Below are positions 53,205 through 60,916 of a DNA stretch of 64,000 bases, one piece after another. The position numbers and the translations under genes are program-made. Source of the stretch: Methanospirillum stamsii (GTDB taxonomy: Archaea; Halobacteriota; Methanomicrobia; Methanomicrobiales; Methanospirillaceae); the NCBI RefSeq assembly GCF_003173335.1, contig NZ_QGMZ01000019.1, positions 27,538-91,537 on the forward strand, written 5' to 3'. How positions within the stretch are numbered: the stretch's first letter is position 1; each line of letters opens with the position of its first letter. The notes beneath the pieces are model-generated. The model ran no database searches, had not been told where the DNA came from, and saw only the letters and a program-made list of their open reading frames with translations.

Positions 53205-54997
53205 GCTCCTATGATGTCTGTAAGCGGGGGGGCTACGACTCCACCTAATAATGGCTTAGTTAAAATTCGAACGTGTTCTGATGCCCTGGTTGCTGCTACG
53301 AAATAGATCCGTCTCTCTTCATCAAACCGATCGGGGTCTGTATAACACTGTTCAACCCTGTTTTTCTGAAATGCAGACAGGATGATTACAGCCTTAGATT
53401 CAAGGCCTTTGGCCTGGTGAATGGTATCAATACGTATTGCTGCCGGGGGGTTCCGGTTTCCGGATGATACATAGGCATTCAGATAGGTTTTGATGTTTGC
53501 TCCCTCACGTCCTCCGAATTTCATTTCATCAATGATACCTGATGTTCGTGTTATCGGGTGTTCTGACAAAACCATGAGGATATCAGATATGAGAATTAAA
53601 TCCCGGTTCCGGTTGCCTGATATTAGTTTCTGTACAGGATGGTTCGAGTGTTCCGATACCTTCGGATAAGCAAGGAGGATTCCTTTTAGCGTTCCGGTAT
53701 CTATCGATGAAACCGAATTGCCATTGAAGTAAGACTCTACAGCATGGATGAACAAAAGAATTTCATGAATAGAGATTTTTTTCCATGATATACTTCGAGC
53801 CTCTACCCAGGTTTTGAGTTTTCCTGACAGGTTGTGGTGTGGGATACCTGCATTGCTCATGCAATGGGATACAAGTTTAACATGTCTTTTAAACCTGCAG
53901 AGAATGAGAACGTCTCCATATTGTTTGTAAACCTCTGAAATAGTTGGTGAAATGTCCCCGGTTTTTTCAATATACCGGCCTTCAGGTTCCACAATGTCAA
54001 CCGATCCACCGGTACACTTCGGGGCCATGTTTGACTTTCTACCCAGGATCGTTTCAGAGAATTTCACTATCTCCAAAGGGCACCGATAAGAGACCGGAAG
54101 GTTTCCGCTATATGCTCCCGTGTGATCTTCTGCAGTGGTTTCTATGAATTGTTTGGGATTTGCTCCTCTGAATGAATAGATACTCTGGTCCGGATCGCCT
54201 GCAATGTATATTCGCTCTATTCGTCCGGAGTCTCTCCACACTTCATACAGGGCATACTGTGACGGGCTTAAATCCTGAAATTCATCGATAATAAGAACTT
54301 TGGGAGATATCAGGGCTTTCTTTTCAGTTGCAAGGATTACATAATCTTCATGCTCGAGATAAGCATAGGCTTCTTTGAACTGTTCCCAGGATTCAAAGAC
54401 CCGGGTGTTTAGTCGTGAAGAATCTACTTCAGCGCCCAGGATGTTTTTAGCAATTGCCCACCGGGATAATGGCATCCTCCGGGCTTTTAACAGGTTGTAA
54501 ATGGAGAAAAACGCATTCCCTATAGGTAATTCATTGTTAGAAATATCTCCATCCTGTTCCAATGGATCGCCGATTTTTGGATCATATTCGAGTCCGGACT
54601 CACTACAGAACCGATGATAGACCGGCCTCCAGTCCTTACCGAATTGATCGTAACCCTGCAAAATGATTGTATGGGTTCCGGAACAGTTCGGCCGGGATGG
54701 TTCAATCAGATAATGGTTTATACAGGCTCCAAGGGCTAATCCGTGAAATGTTTTAACATATCTGTCTATTTTCGGGGTTCCATGTCCATTGTCATCAAGT
54801 CCATCAGGGTAAATATTGCAGATCCTTCTTTTCAAGTCAGAGGTTTGAACCCGGGTAAATGAACAGATATTCATGTCATCAAGGGCTAATCCTCTTATTT
54901 GTTCTTCTTTTATGAATTCAAGCAATTGGGTTGTTTTTCCGCACCCGGGCCCAGCAACATGTCTGTATACGACTGTATTTTTTGAATCAGAGTTCAT
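53201..54997 (-). CDS. UvrD/Rep-type SF1 DNA helicase
   Basis: A helicase of 598 residues from ATG 54997, chosen because GGAG lies at good spacing and it overlaps an upstream stop by ATGA; a TTG 15 bases earlier is possible. Motif I is AGPGCGKTTQLLEF, motif Ia-like FTRVQTSDLKRRI follows, motif II is LIIDEFQDLSPSQYALYEVW, motif III IAGDPDQSIYSFRGA, motif V TIHQAKGLESKAVIILSAF and motif VI YFVAATRASEHVRIL. It probably unwinds DNA for the element's replication, together with the primase and RPA-like proteins. Confidence 0.93.
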   Translation of the reverse strand: MNSDSKNTVVYRHVAGPGCGKTTQLLEFIKEEQIRGLALDDMNICSFTRVQTSDLKRRICNIYPDGLDDNGHGTPKIDRYVKTFHGLALGACINHYLIEPSRPNCSGTHTIILQGYDQFGKDWRPVYHRFCSESGLEYDPKIGDPLEQDGDISNNELPIGNAFFSIYNLLKARRMPLSRWAIAKNILGAEVDSSRLNTRVFESWEQFKEAYAYLEHEDYVILATEKKALISPKVLIIDEFQDLSPSQYALYEVWRDSGRIERIYIAGDPDQSIYSFRGANPKQFIETTAEDHTGAYSGNLPVSYRCPLEIVKFSETILGRKSNMAPKCTGGSVDIVEPEGRYIEKTGDISPTISEVYKQYGDVLILCRFKRHVKLVSHCMSNAGIPHHNLSGKLKTWVEARSISWKKISIHEILLFIHAVESYFNGNSVSSIDTGTLKGILLAYPKVSEHSNHPVQKLISGNRNRDLILISDILMVLSEHPITRTSGIIDEMKFGGREGANIKTYLNAYVSSGNRNPPAAIRIDTIHQAKGLESKAVIILSAFQKNRVEQCYTDPDRFDEERRIYFVAATRASEHVRILTKPLLGGVVAPPLTDIIGA

Positions 54998-55395
54998 TTT
55001 AACAGTCTCCAAAATGGTTGTCCCGGGTTACCCCTTATAGGCCTTGGTGATTTGTTCGTTTTGGGGTATGTCACAGTGTGACATGGTGAAACGATGCGGA
55101 AGTCCGGTTTTATCCAACTGAAAAAAGTAAATATATTTTGTTTAACAATGTAATAAAAAATACTTAACATTGTTGTCAGTCCCTCGTCCCGGGTGGTTGT
55201 GAACCCGGGCCGTGAACCCGGGATAAAAATAAGCCCATTTTGTATCACTTTTCTTAAATTAAACCTGTAATTATACACCTGTCCCGGGTTGCCCGGGTTG
55301 ACCCGGGTGGTTTTGAAAAGTGTCTCTCTTGTCTCACTATACGAATCGAGCGTTTCACTAGGGCCTATAAGGCGTAAATGGTTTTTTTGGCTCAT
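54994..55395 (-). CDS. Possible 133-residue protein overlapping the origin-like repeats
   Basis: An open frame whose start overlaps the upstream stop by ATGA and whose stop overlaps the helicase start by ATGA, as in neighbouring genes. Against it, the product is low in recognisable structure (VNPGNPGQVYNYRF, IRGNPGQPFW, from CCCGGGT repeats), has no known family, and lies in a palindrome- and iteron-rich tract. Codon use is unlike the adjacent genes. It could be a real gene hosting origin sequences, or a chance frame bridging an untranslated region. Confidence 0.4.
   Translation of the reverse strand: MSQKNHLRLIGPSETLDSYSETRETLFKTTRVNPGNPGQVYNYRFNLRKVIQNGLIFIPGSRPGFTTTRDEGLTTMLSIFYYIVKQNIFTFFSWIKPDFRIVSPCHTVTYPKTNKSPRPIRGNPGQPFWRLLK
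55022..55372. other. Candidate replication origin of the element
   Basis: Within 350 bases there are seven CCCGGG hexamers (55022, 55188, 55204, 55217, 55283, 55292 and 55302). There is also a 17-bp odd palindrome ATGTCACAGTGTGACAT (55068-55084), AACAATGT/ACATTGTT arms (55144-55174), and CCTTATAGGCC/GGCCTATAAGG inverted repeats at the two outer ends. An AT-rich core lies at about 55130-55165. The tract is flanked by helicase and replication-type genes. These are typical origin features, though function is not shown. Confidence 0.55.
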
Positions 55396-56468
55396 TGTGA
55401 ATCACCAACCCTATCGGCGCCTTCTTGAGAAAAAGCGATTTTCTCCGGATCGAAGCCGAATTTTTCACCTTTAAATACCCAAAACCGAATTCGATTTCTA
55501 TTGACCCAGGTGCGTTTCACTAGGGCAAGTGGAGAGTCTTCATCCTGTCCACGTAGGCCTTTTGATAACCTGGAGCTGTATTTCTCAAATGTACGTTCGC
55601 CTAGTGCCTGTTCTACAAAACGGCTTTGAACGTATAATAACCAGCCATTTTTAAAAGTCTCCTCACAATAGACATAATTTCGCGCTTTGGCACATTCACT
55701 GATATCTATTGTCCATAGCGCCCGGCAATTAACATGGTCCCGGATTTGTAAAAACGCGTCATCAATTGGATCAAATGTTTCCCGCTCCTGACACCCCATG
55801 ATTTCATACAGCCTGCTTTTGAGTTCTTCCCACTCGCCTTTAGTTTTGATAGGGCAGTTTTCCAGAGGATACACGCATACATATCGCTTAATGAATGGTG
55901 TCGGAGATATGGAGATCCATTCAATTAATGGCATTTCCAGGGTTTGATAAAACCCCTCTGAATCTTTAAAAACAATGTCGTACGTAGCCGTGTTAGGATT
56001 TGAGGAAGGCCAAGCCGTAGCGCTTGTAACTCGAGACAGAACTTCCTTCACGGCCGGACTTGCAAGAAGCCATGAGATATTGTTGTCCTCTGATTCGGAT
56101 TCCTCGCGGAGCACGTCAAACAGACTGGTAAGTTTTGAGTTAACCCAGGCTTCGGATCTATCCTTCAATTCAGATAATCCGGTGATTTGTTTAGAGATGC
56201 TTTGAGTATGTTTCTGTGACGTCCAGGGCGCAATTACAGAATTATACTGGAACACGATCCGCTCAAATATTTTCCCGGAATCATCATTTATGCTCATTAT
56301 AAGAGAGAACGTGTAACCGCGATCAGTCCGTGTAATGGCTACATCTATTTCATCAAATACCCGTTCGTATCTGCATTCCTGGTCCATTGCCTGTAATTTT
56401 TCATTCAACTTAACTGAATCAGGAAAGGGGGGTTGTGTGGATTCGTCCACATATGCAGACTCGATCAT
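55392..56468 (-). CDS. Hypothetical protein of the replication operon
   Basis: A 358-residue protein of no family I can name. It is acidic, with alternating strands and helices (RVFDEIDVAITRTDRGYTFS, LLASPAVKEVLSRVTSATAW, FDPIDDAFLQIRDHVNCRAL) and a basic C-terminus (VKRTWVNRNRIRFWVFKGEK). It lies between the RPA-associated protein (8 bases) and the origin-like tract, so a role in initiation or as an accessory replication factor is plausible. Its DNA contains a second copy of a 15-base sequence, GCGTTTCACTAGGGC, found in that tract. Confidence 0.65.
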   Translation of the reverse strand: MIESAYVDESTQPPFPDSVKLNEKLQAMDQECRYERVFDEIDVAITRTDRGYTFSLIMSINDDSGKIFERIVFQYNSVIAPWTSQKHTQSISKQITGLSELKDRSEAWVNSKLTSLFDVLREESESEDNNISWLLASPAVKEVLSRVTSATAWPSSNPNTATYDIVFKDSEGFYQTLEMPLIEWISISPTPFIKRYVCVYPLENCPIKTKGEWEELKSRLYEIMGCQERETFDPIDDAFLQIRDHVNCRALWTIDISECAKARNYVYCEETFKNGWLLYVQSRFVEQALGERTFEKYSSRLSKGLRGQDEDSPLALVKRTWVNRNRIRFWVFKGEKFGFDPEKIAFSQEGADRVGDSQ

Positions 56469-56476
56469 GGGGTCTC

Positions 56477-57070
56477 CTATTCCGCCATAGGTGCCTGTTC
56501 ATATGCAGATCTAACCCGCTGCATAACGTTTTCACGGATTCCCGGACCATATACCTCAATCGAGCGTTTCTGATCATCTGTGAGGTGTTCTATGTTCCAG
56601 GACTCGTACCGCCGGATAGTTTCCCGGTGAACCTCCTGGTCCCAGTCATCGCGGTAAGACCGTTCCACCATTGCCAGGCCTTCAGCCTGAATTGATACAA
56701 ACCTATCAGGAGAGTTTTCTTTCTTTTCTTGAGGTTCAAAAACTGCGATACGTCCACAAACCGCGACGTGTGCCGGCAATGTTTTTGCAATCCGGCTGAG
56801 CTGGTCATATGCTGCAGGCTGATATTCTGCAGACGTTCGAATCTTTATTTTACCGGTTTTATCAAAGAGTGTTCCGGTAACAAACCTGTCATCTGATTTG
56901 ACTGCCGTAAGCGTTCCAATGATAAAAACGTTGTTTGCACGTTCTCCGGTTGGTAACAGGGCAAACTTCGCCGGCTTTTCACCGTCTCCGGTTTCAATAG
57001 AGAATATATGATAGGATTCCAATATTTCCGCTGCGGTTGCACGGATCGCCGGATAAGGTTTAAAATTCAT
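56477..57070 (-). CDS. RPA-associated OB-fold protein
   Basis: A 197-residue protein resembling the archaeal RPA-associated (RPA family, COG3390-like) proteins. A central OB-fold is suggested by NNVFIIGTLTAVKSDDRFVT, GTLFDKTGKIKIRTSAEYQP and HVAVCGRIAVFEP. The helical C-terminus may interact with partners. It overlaps the RPA-like gene by ATGA, the arrangement usual for RPA and its associated subunit in euryarchaea. It likely binds single-stranded DNA as part of a viral-type RPA complex. Confidence 0.75.
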   Translation of the reverse strand: MNFKPYPAIRATAAEILESYHIFSIETGDGEKPAKFALLPTGERANNVFIIGTLTAVKSDDRFVTGTLFDKTGKIKIRTSAEYQPAAYDQLSRIAKTLPAHVAVCGRIAVFEPQEKKENSPDRFVSIQAEGLAMVERSYRDDWDQEVHRETIRRYESWNIEHLTDDQKRSIEVYGPGIRENVMQRVRSAYEQAPMAE

Positions 57071-58329
57071 GATATCTGCTCCTGTCCTGAAACAGTTACC
57101 TGTGATTCGGGGTGAGCCAGTTCTAACCCGTCTGCGATTATCCGATCATCGGAAAACAGAGAGCCTATCAGGGTAACTTTCCTGCCGAATAGCCGATCAT
57201 AAATCTCATAATCGATTATTCCATCACCGAGCGGGTGACTATCCCGGAATTCAAAGATCTGGTCCCGGGTCCATCCAAGAGCCTGCAGGATAGCACTTTG
57301 GTTAAGTATTGCGGACCATGCTTCAGAACCATTATCTAACCTGCATTTGGTCCGGAATTCCTTTACCGGATTGATTATCCCATGCTTTTCACACGCATAG
57401 CCTTCACGCTGAATTTTTACAATTTTTCTGCATTCAGGGCACCGGTAAACGGGTTCCGTCCCCCGGCCTGTGTTGCTTTTCATCCGGGTAATAAACCCAG
57501 AAATCTTTACCTTGTCATCTGCCGGTTTCAAAATGGCTTTGTCTGAAGGCTTTATTATTGAACCGCTAATATCTGCCTGCCGTTGTCCTTCCCGGGTGCT
57601 TATAGTCGCAAACCGGATATCATAGGTTTTGTCCTGTTCCAGGGTGAGAGATGCATTATCCGGAGACTTCCACGCAATAAATCTGCATATGCCAGTTTCG
57701 TCTGCGAGCGTTCCGGCGCACTGTATCTTTTCATGGTTTACAGGTGATGATCGGATTACCCGGGCACGCAAATCTGAAACGCCGGGCATGAGTTCATATA
57801 TCGGGCGTGGGTTAAATTCGGGTGATGGTATCGCGGTTTTAGATTCACGAATCAGAGAATACCCGGAACAGAAAATAGAAACCATTCCATTATATTCAGA
57901 AACAGAAACTCCAAGGAATTCATAGGTTTTTCCAGGTATCAACTGATATGGAATATCCTTGTTTTTGTTATTCAGGCTTGATGAGACAACAAACCGTATA
58001 CTCCCGGTTTCATCGCTGATGACTCCAGAATATGAGAGTTTCTCGCTACTTGGGATCTCAATAGTCTGCAGGGTTCCGATGATATCAGCTTCAAGTGTGT
58101 TGGTGTTCAGTTCACCAATTTTTATGAAGTTGGTTGCGTCTGTGTTCCTTTCTCCGGAATCAGAGACAATTCCAAGTTCTTTTGAAAAGTCTATTGCGAG
58201 TGTTCTGATAGCCTCATCCGCTGGAATGCTAAATTCTTCAGTAAATCGATTGAATTTAGTTAAGATTCGTTCCTGGTCAATTCCAAGTGGCACAAAGCGG
58301 GCGCATAGTGCCTCTATGTTTTCAGTCAT
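57067..58329 (-). CDS. RPA-like single-stranded DNA-binding protein
   Basis: A 420-residue multi-OB-fold protein. Repeated OB segments are visible (EADIIGTLQTIEIPSSEKLS, KTYEFLGVSVSEYNGMVSIF, KIQCAGTLADETGICRFIAW, KVKISGFITRMKS). A zinc finger, CPECRKIVKIQREGYACEKH, matches the C-terminal zinc domain of archaeal RPA. An AGGAGA ribosome site precedes ATG 58329. Encoding its own RPA pair suggests that the element forms a dedicated replisome with its helicase and primase. Confidence 0.85.
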   Translation of the reverse strand: MTENIEALCARFVPLGIDQERILTKFNRFTEEFSIPADEAIRTLAIDFSKELGIVSDSGERNTDATNFIKIGELNTNTLEADIIGTLQTIEIPSSEKLSYSGVISDETGSIRFVVSSSLNNKNKDIPYQLIPGKTYEFLGVSVSEYNGMVSIFCSGYSLIRESKTAIPSPEFNPRPIYELMPGVSDLRARVIRSSPVNHEKIQCAGTLADETGICRFIAWKSPDNASLTLEQDKTYDIRFATISTREGQRQADISGSIIKPSDKAILKPADDKVKISGFITRMKSNTGRGTEPVYRCPECRKIVKIQREGYACEKHGIINPVKEFRTKCRLDNGSEAWSAILNQSAILQALGWTRDQIFEFRDSHPLGDGIIDYEIYDRLFGRKVTLIGSLFSDDRIIADGLELAHPESQVTVSGQEQIS

Positions 58330-58350
58330 TATTTTTTCTCCTGAAAAAAA

Positions 58351-58668
58351 TTACTCCCTGAATTCGGGAGCGTTCGCTAATCGATACAAAACGTTTTCGT
58401 TAAGGAGGGGGTCAGCTTCATCAGGATCAATGTCCTGACACATCGCCGGCTGGTTCAATGGGTTATCATATCCCGGAATCAGCGCCGGTACAGCCTCCCA
58501 GCTACAATAATCGAGTCTTTCACACTCACCGGAATCATTATCTAATGAAAAAACAGAATTATCAGATAACGGTCTGTTCTGTTTTGACTGGATTTGATTC
58601 CTGTCAGGTCCGGGGCCATAATGGGTATATGTGCCCTGGACTTTTCCCTATTGTTTTATTTCGCTCAT
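58351..58668 (-). CDS. Candidate CDS interrupted by an in-frame amber codon
   Basis: From ATG 58668 the frame reads MSEIKQ, then TAG (58648-58650), then 98 open codons (GKVQGTYTHYGPGPDRNQIQ, DYCSWEAVPALIPGYDNPLN, MCQDIDPDEADPLLNENVLY) to TAA at 58351. It fills the gap between a small gene (one base away) and the RPA gene (21 bases), and looks like a natural acidic protein. Possible explanations are stop-codon readthrough, a nonsense mutation, or initiation at a later codon. No family is recognised. UAG can encode pyrrolysine only in certain methanogens, not proven here. Confidence 0.45.
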
Positions 58669-58669
58669 T

Positions 58670-58792
58670 TTATTCCACGAGTTCCAGTTTTCCCTCTGTC
58701 ATCAACACCCGGGCCATAGCCTGATGCATCTTTGAGAGGTGTTCATAAACTTCTTTTTTTACCGTTTTTGGTCCGGATTGTTCCCGGTTCAT
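58670..58792 (-). CDS. Small hypothetical protein
   Basis: A 40-residue frame, MNREQSGPKTVKKEVYEHLS continuing KMHQAMARVLMTEGKLELVE. The ATG overlaps the RHH-like gene's stop by ATGA, and the stop lies two bases before the next ATG. It is a charged helical protein of unknown family and may be a partner of the RHH-like protein, as is common in two-gene regulatory units. Confidence 0.55.
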   Translation of the reverse strand: MNREQSGPKTVKKEVYEHLSKMHQAMARVLMTEGKLELVE

Positions 58793-58950
58793 GCTGAAAC
58801 CTCTTCTAAGCGCATCTGTCTGATTTTATCAGAGATTGTGCCAGATATAGAAATTTCTCTGGCTTTTGCCCACTCAAACAATTCTTCGGGAATAAGAACA
58901 CTTGTTTTTACCGTTCGTTTTCCCTTTGCAGTTGTAATTATTGTTGCCAT
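58789..58950 (-). CDS. Small RHH-like DNA-binding protein
   Basis: A 53-residue protein from ATG 58950 (a GTG at 58983 would add 11 basic residues). KRTVKTSVLIPEELFEWAKA and REISISGTISDKIRQMRLEE have the strand-helix-helix pattern of ribbon-helix-helix repressors. It heads the main minus-strand operon and is divergent from the plus-strand wHTH gene. This arrangement is like the repressor/anti-repressor switches of temperate viruses. Confidence 0.6.
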   Translation of the reverse strand: MATIITTAKGKRTVKTSVLIPEELFEWAKAREISISGTISDKIRQMRLEEVSA

Positions 58951-59080
58951 GCTAATCAAATTGGTTTTCTTGCGTTTCCTCACAATGCATCTGTTCTAAT
59001 GAGATAAACCTCATCCGGGGGTGCATGCAGACGAGGTAAGCATAAATTATAAGTAATACTATTTATATTTAATCAAATAT

Positions 59081-59094
59081 CCAATATATATTGG
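59081..59094. promoter_or_regulatory. CCAATATATATTGG operator abutting the wHTH start
   Basis: A perfect 14-bp palindrome ends at the base before ATG 59095. An ATTTATATTT TATA-like box lies at 59061-59070, so a transcription start at or near the ATG is expected and the mRNA may be leaderless. A protein bound here would block initiation, which suits autorepression by the adjoining regulator. Confidence 0.6.
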
Positions 59095-59787
59095 ATGTTG
59101 GACTTAAGGATTATCTTGGAGTTCAACAAACATCATTCCGTGAAGTCTGATGAACTATCACCCATTGATACCTTCATTAAAAGCCGAAAGTCTGAAACGA
59201 CGAAAAAATATTCTCGTCTAATTCTCCAAACTCTTTCAGATTTGAAAACAACAGATAATCAAGGGTTAATCCGTTCGCGAGATTTACAAAATAAATTGGT
59301 TTCCTCTGATAAGATCCCAAACTCATCTACTTTTTTTAAATTACTCAACGATTTGGAATCGGCCGGATTAATAAATAAAATTGTAGGAAAACATCAAATA
59401 AAACAAAAAGGGCGCCCACCAGTCTATTATCAGGCACGTTTTACCGTTGATGAGCTTCGATTTATAAGTAAAGAGGAATTGTTAGGAAAATATATGGCGT
59501 TGACGGAATCTGCACTATTGAATAAATATATTACACAAATATTATGGAAAATTTTAATCGGTGAGCACAGCATCTCTGAACTGTCTCTAATTATCACTAA
59601 ACATCAAGATGACTTTTTGAATAAAATTAAAAATACTCCTCAAAATACATTTTCATTTATTGACGATGATATATCACGGGGAATTATCGAAAATTCGATC
59701 AATGAAAAAATAATTAGAAAAAAAGATCGATACCTCCAAGCTTTTTCTATAATATTAAAATCGATCGCCAACTTCAAAACAAAATGA
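59095..59787 (+). CDS. Winged-helix regulator of the element
   Basis: A 230-residue protein on the plus strand, opposite to almost all element genes. The centre has a wHTH (LIRSRDLQNKLVSSDKIPNS, TFFKLLNDLESAGLINKIVG, and a wing with KQKGRPPVYYQARF). The rest is helical, likely for dimerisation. It is strikingly AT-rich compared with the replication genes. Position at the divergent promoter and the palindrome at its start make it the likely maintenance repressor of the element. PadR-like folding is a guess. Confidence 0.78.
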   Translation: MLDLRIILEFNKHHSVKSDELSPIDTFIKSRKSETTKKYSRLILQTLSDLKTTDNQGLIRSRDLQNKLVSSDKIPNSSTFFKLLNDLESAGLINKIVGKHQIKQKGRPPVYYQARFTVDELRFISKEELLGKYMALTESALLNKYITQILWKILIGEHSISELSLIITKHQDDFLNKIKNTPQNTFSFIDDDISRGIIENSINEKIIRKKDRYLQAFSIILKSIANFKTK

Positions 59788-59815
59788 TTTTTAAAGTCGT
59801 GGTCTCCCGCTTCCG

Positions 59816-60094
59816 TCATCCTTTCCCACCATATTTCTTGTATATGGATTTTCTTGGTCCGATATCGACAACAAGAACAATCAATTCATTATCAAAAAGT
59901 GACATGATGACCCGGTAGTCACCAATTCGATATTTATACAGAGGGTCTGAAAATTTGGAGTGCTCCATCATCTCTACATGGGAACGGGGATCTTCCCTGA
60001 TTTTTTCAAGGGCCGTATAGATTCTTTTCCCGACCAGATGATCGAGGTTTTTTAATGCTTTTTCGGCACGGTTTGAATATTTGAGGGAATACAT
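59816..60094 (-). CDS. RelE/ParE-family toxin (pair 1)
   Basis: A 92-residue toxin of the RelE fold, an mRNA-cleaving or gyrase-type toxin. Conserved features are SNRAEKALKNLDHLVGKRIY, the basic core KYRIGDYRVIMSLF and the terminal DIGPRKSIYKKYG. Length is normal. It overlaps the antitoxin gene by one base. A paralogue with the same design lies 290 bases upstream. The pair may stabilise the integrated element. Confidence 0.88.
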   Translation of the reverse strand: MYSLKYSNRAEKALKNLDHLVGKRIYTALEKIREDPRSHVEMMEHSKFSDPLYKYRIGDYRVIMSLFDNELIVLVVDIGPRKSIYKKYGGKG

Positions 60095-60324
60095 CAGATA
60101 AACCCTAGTTTCTTTCCTAATTCCTCGTGGGATATGGATTTTCCGGCCTTGTGTTCTTCAAGCCCTTCTTTTATCGCTGTTTCTGTTTCCTCGTCGATAT
60201 AATCATCATCCTCAAAGTAATCTAACAGTCTGTTAATTACATCAACCGGTGCTTCATCGGGCCGGGTCTTATGTTTCTCAATTCTTCGCACCATCGGATC
60301 AGGGAGAATTACCGCTTCACTCAT
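60094..60324 (-). CDS. Antitoxin of RelE-type pair 1
   Basis: A 76-residue acidic protein. The N-terminal part (LPDPMVRRIEKHKTRPDEAP, VDVINRLLDYFED) resembles an RHH-like DNA-binding half. The C-terminal helix ETAIKEGLEEHKAGKSISHE would wrap the toxin. It precedes and overlaps its toxin by one base. The antitoxin-first order and C-terminal AxxxGKSISHEEL motif match archaeal RelB-like antitoxins. Confidence 0.8.
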   Translation of the reverse strand: MSEAVILPDPMVRRIEKHKTRPDEAPVDVINRLLDYFEDDDYIDEETETAIKEGLEEHKAGKSISHEELGKKLGFI

Positions 60325-60384
60325 ATTATTCCATCCTCTTTCATCCTCATAATAATTCTCTCTGGTTAAATTTCACCACTCGCT

Positions 60385-60660
60385 TCATCCTTTCCCATAT
60401 CTCTTGTATATCGTGCTTCTGTGCCCTGCACCATCCACAAGAAGAGTATTATCGGATTTATCAAGTATCAGTATTACCCGGTATTCTCCCACTCTAATTT
60501 TATATTGTGGAGGTGCATGGTCCCCCTTCATCTTCTGAATGTGGACAAATGGATCATCTAATATTTTTTCAAGGGCCTTGATAATCCGGATGGTAACATC
60601 GGCTGGTAATTTTGATATATCGCGGTCTCCTGCTTTCGAAAACCCGATTGAATAAGTCAT
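60385..60660 (-). CDS. RelE/ParE-family toxin (pair 2)
   Basis: A 91-residue RelE-fold toxin. SKAGDRDISKLPADVTIRII, the basic core YKIRVGEYRVILILD and the ending GAGHRSTIYKRYGKG correspond position by position to the first toxin. The product is complete, with conserved Arg residues. It overlaps its antitoxin by ATGA. Two related pairs in tandem suggest duplication or successive acquisition. Confidence 0.88.
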   Translation of the reverse strand: MTYSIGFSKAGDRDISKLPADVTIRIIKALEKILDDPFVHIQKMKGDHAPPQYKIRVGEYRVILILDKSDNTLLVDGAGHRSTIYKRYGKG

Positions 60661-60875
60661 TCAACCCCATACTTTTTCTTAATCGCTTCAAAACTGATAG
60701 ATTCGCCTCTCCGGTGCTCTGCTAAAGCCTGTTCTGCTCTTTCGGACCATCCGGAATAATCAATTTTATAGTCCTCCAGGAGGGCCTCTAAAACATCATC
60801 GTATGATTCGCCTGGTTTTTTTAATAAATCGAGGAATTGCTTGTTCTCTGAAGAGACTGTTATTGATTCACTCAT
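60657..60875 (-). CDS. Antitoxin of RelE-type pair 2
   Basis: A 72-residue acidic protein, MSESITVSSENKQFLDLL continuing KKPGESYDDVLEALLEDYKI. It has an RHH-like N-terminus and a C-terminal helix with AEQALAEHRRGESISFEAIK that parallels the first antitoxin. It begins a two-gene unit coupled by ATGA to its toxin. The start is ATG 60875, with an AT-rich TATA-like region upstream near 60910. Confidence 0.8.
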   Translation of the reverse strand: MSESITVSSENKQFLDLLKKPGESYDDVLEALLEDYKIDYSGWSERAEQALAEHRRGESISFEAIKKKYGVE

Positions 60876-60916
60876 ACTATTCCATCCGCTTTTAGACTCA
60901 TAATATTTCTCTCTAA

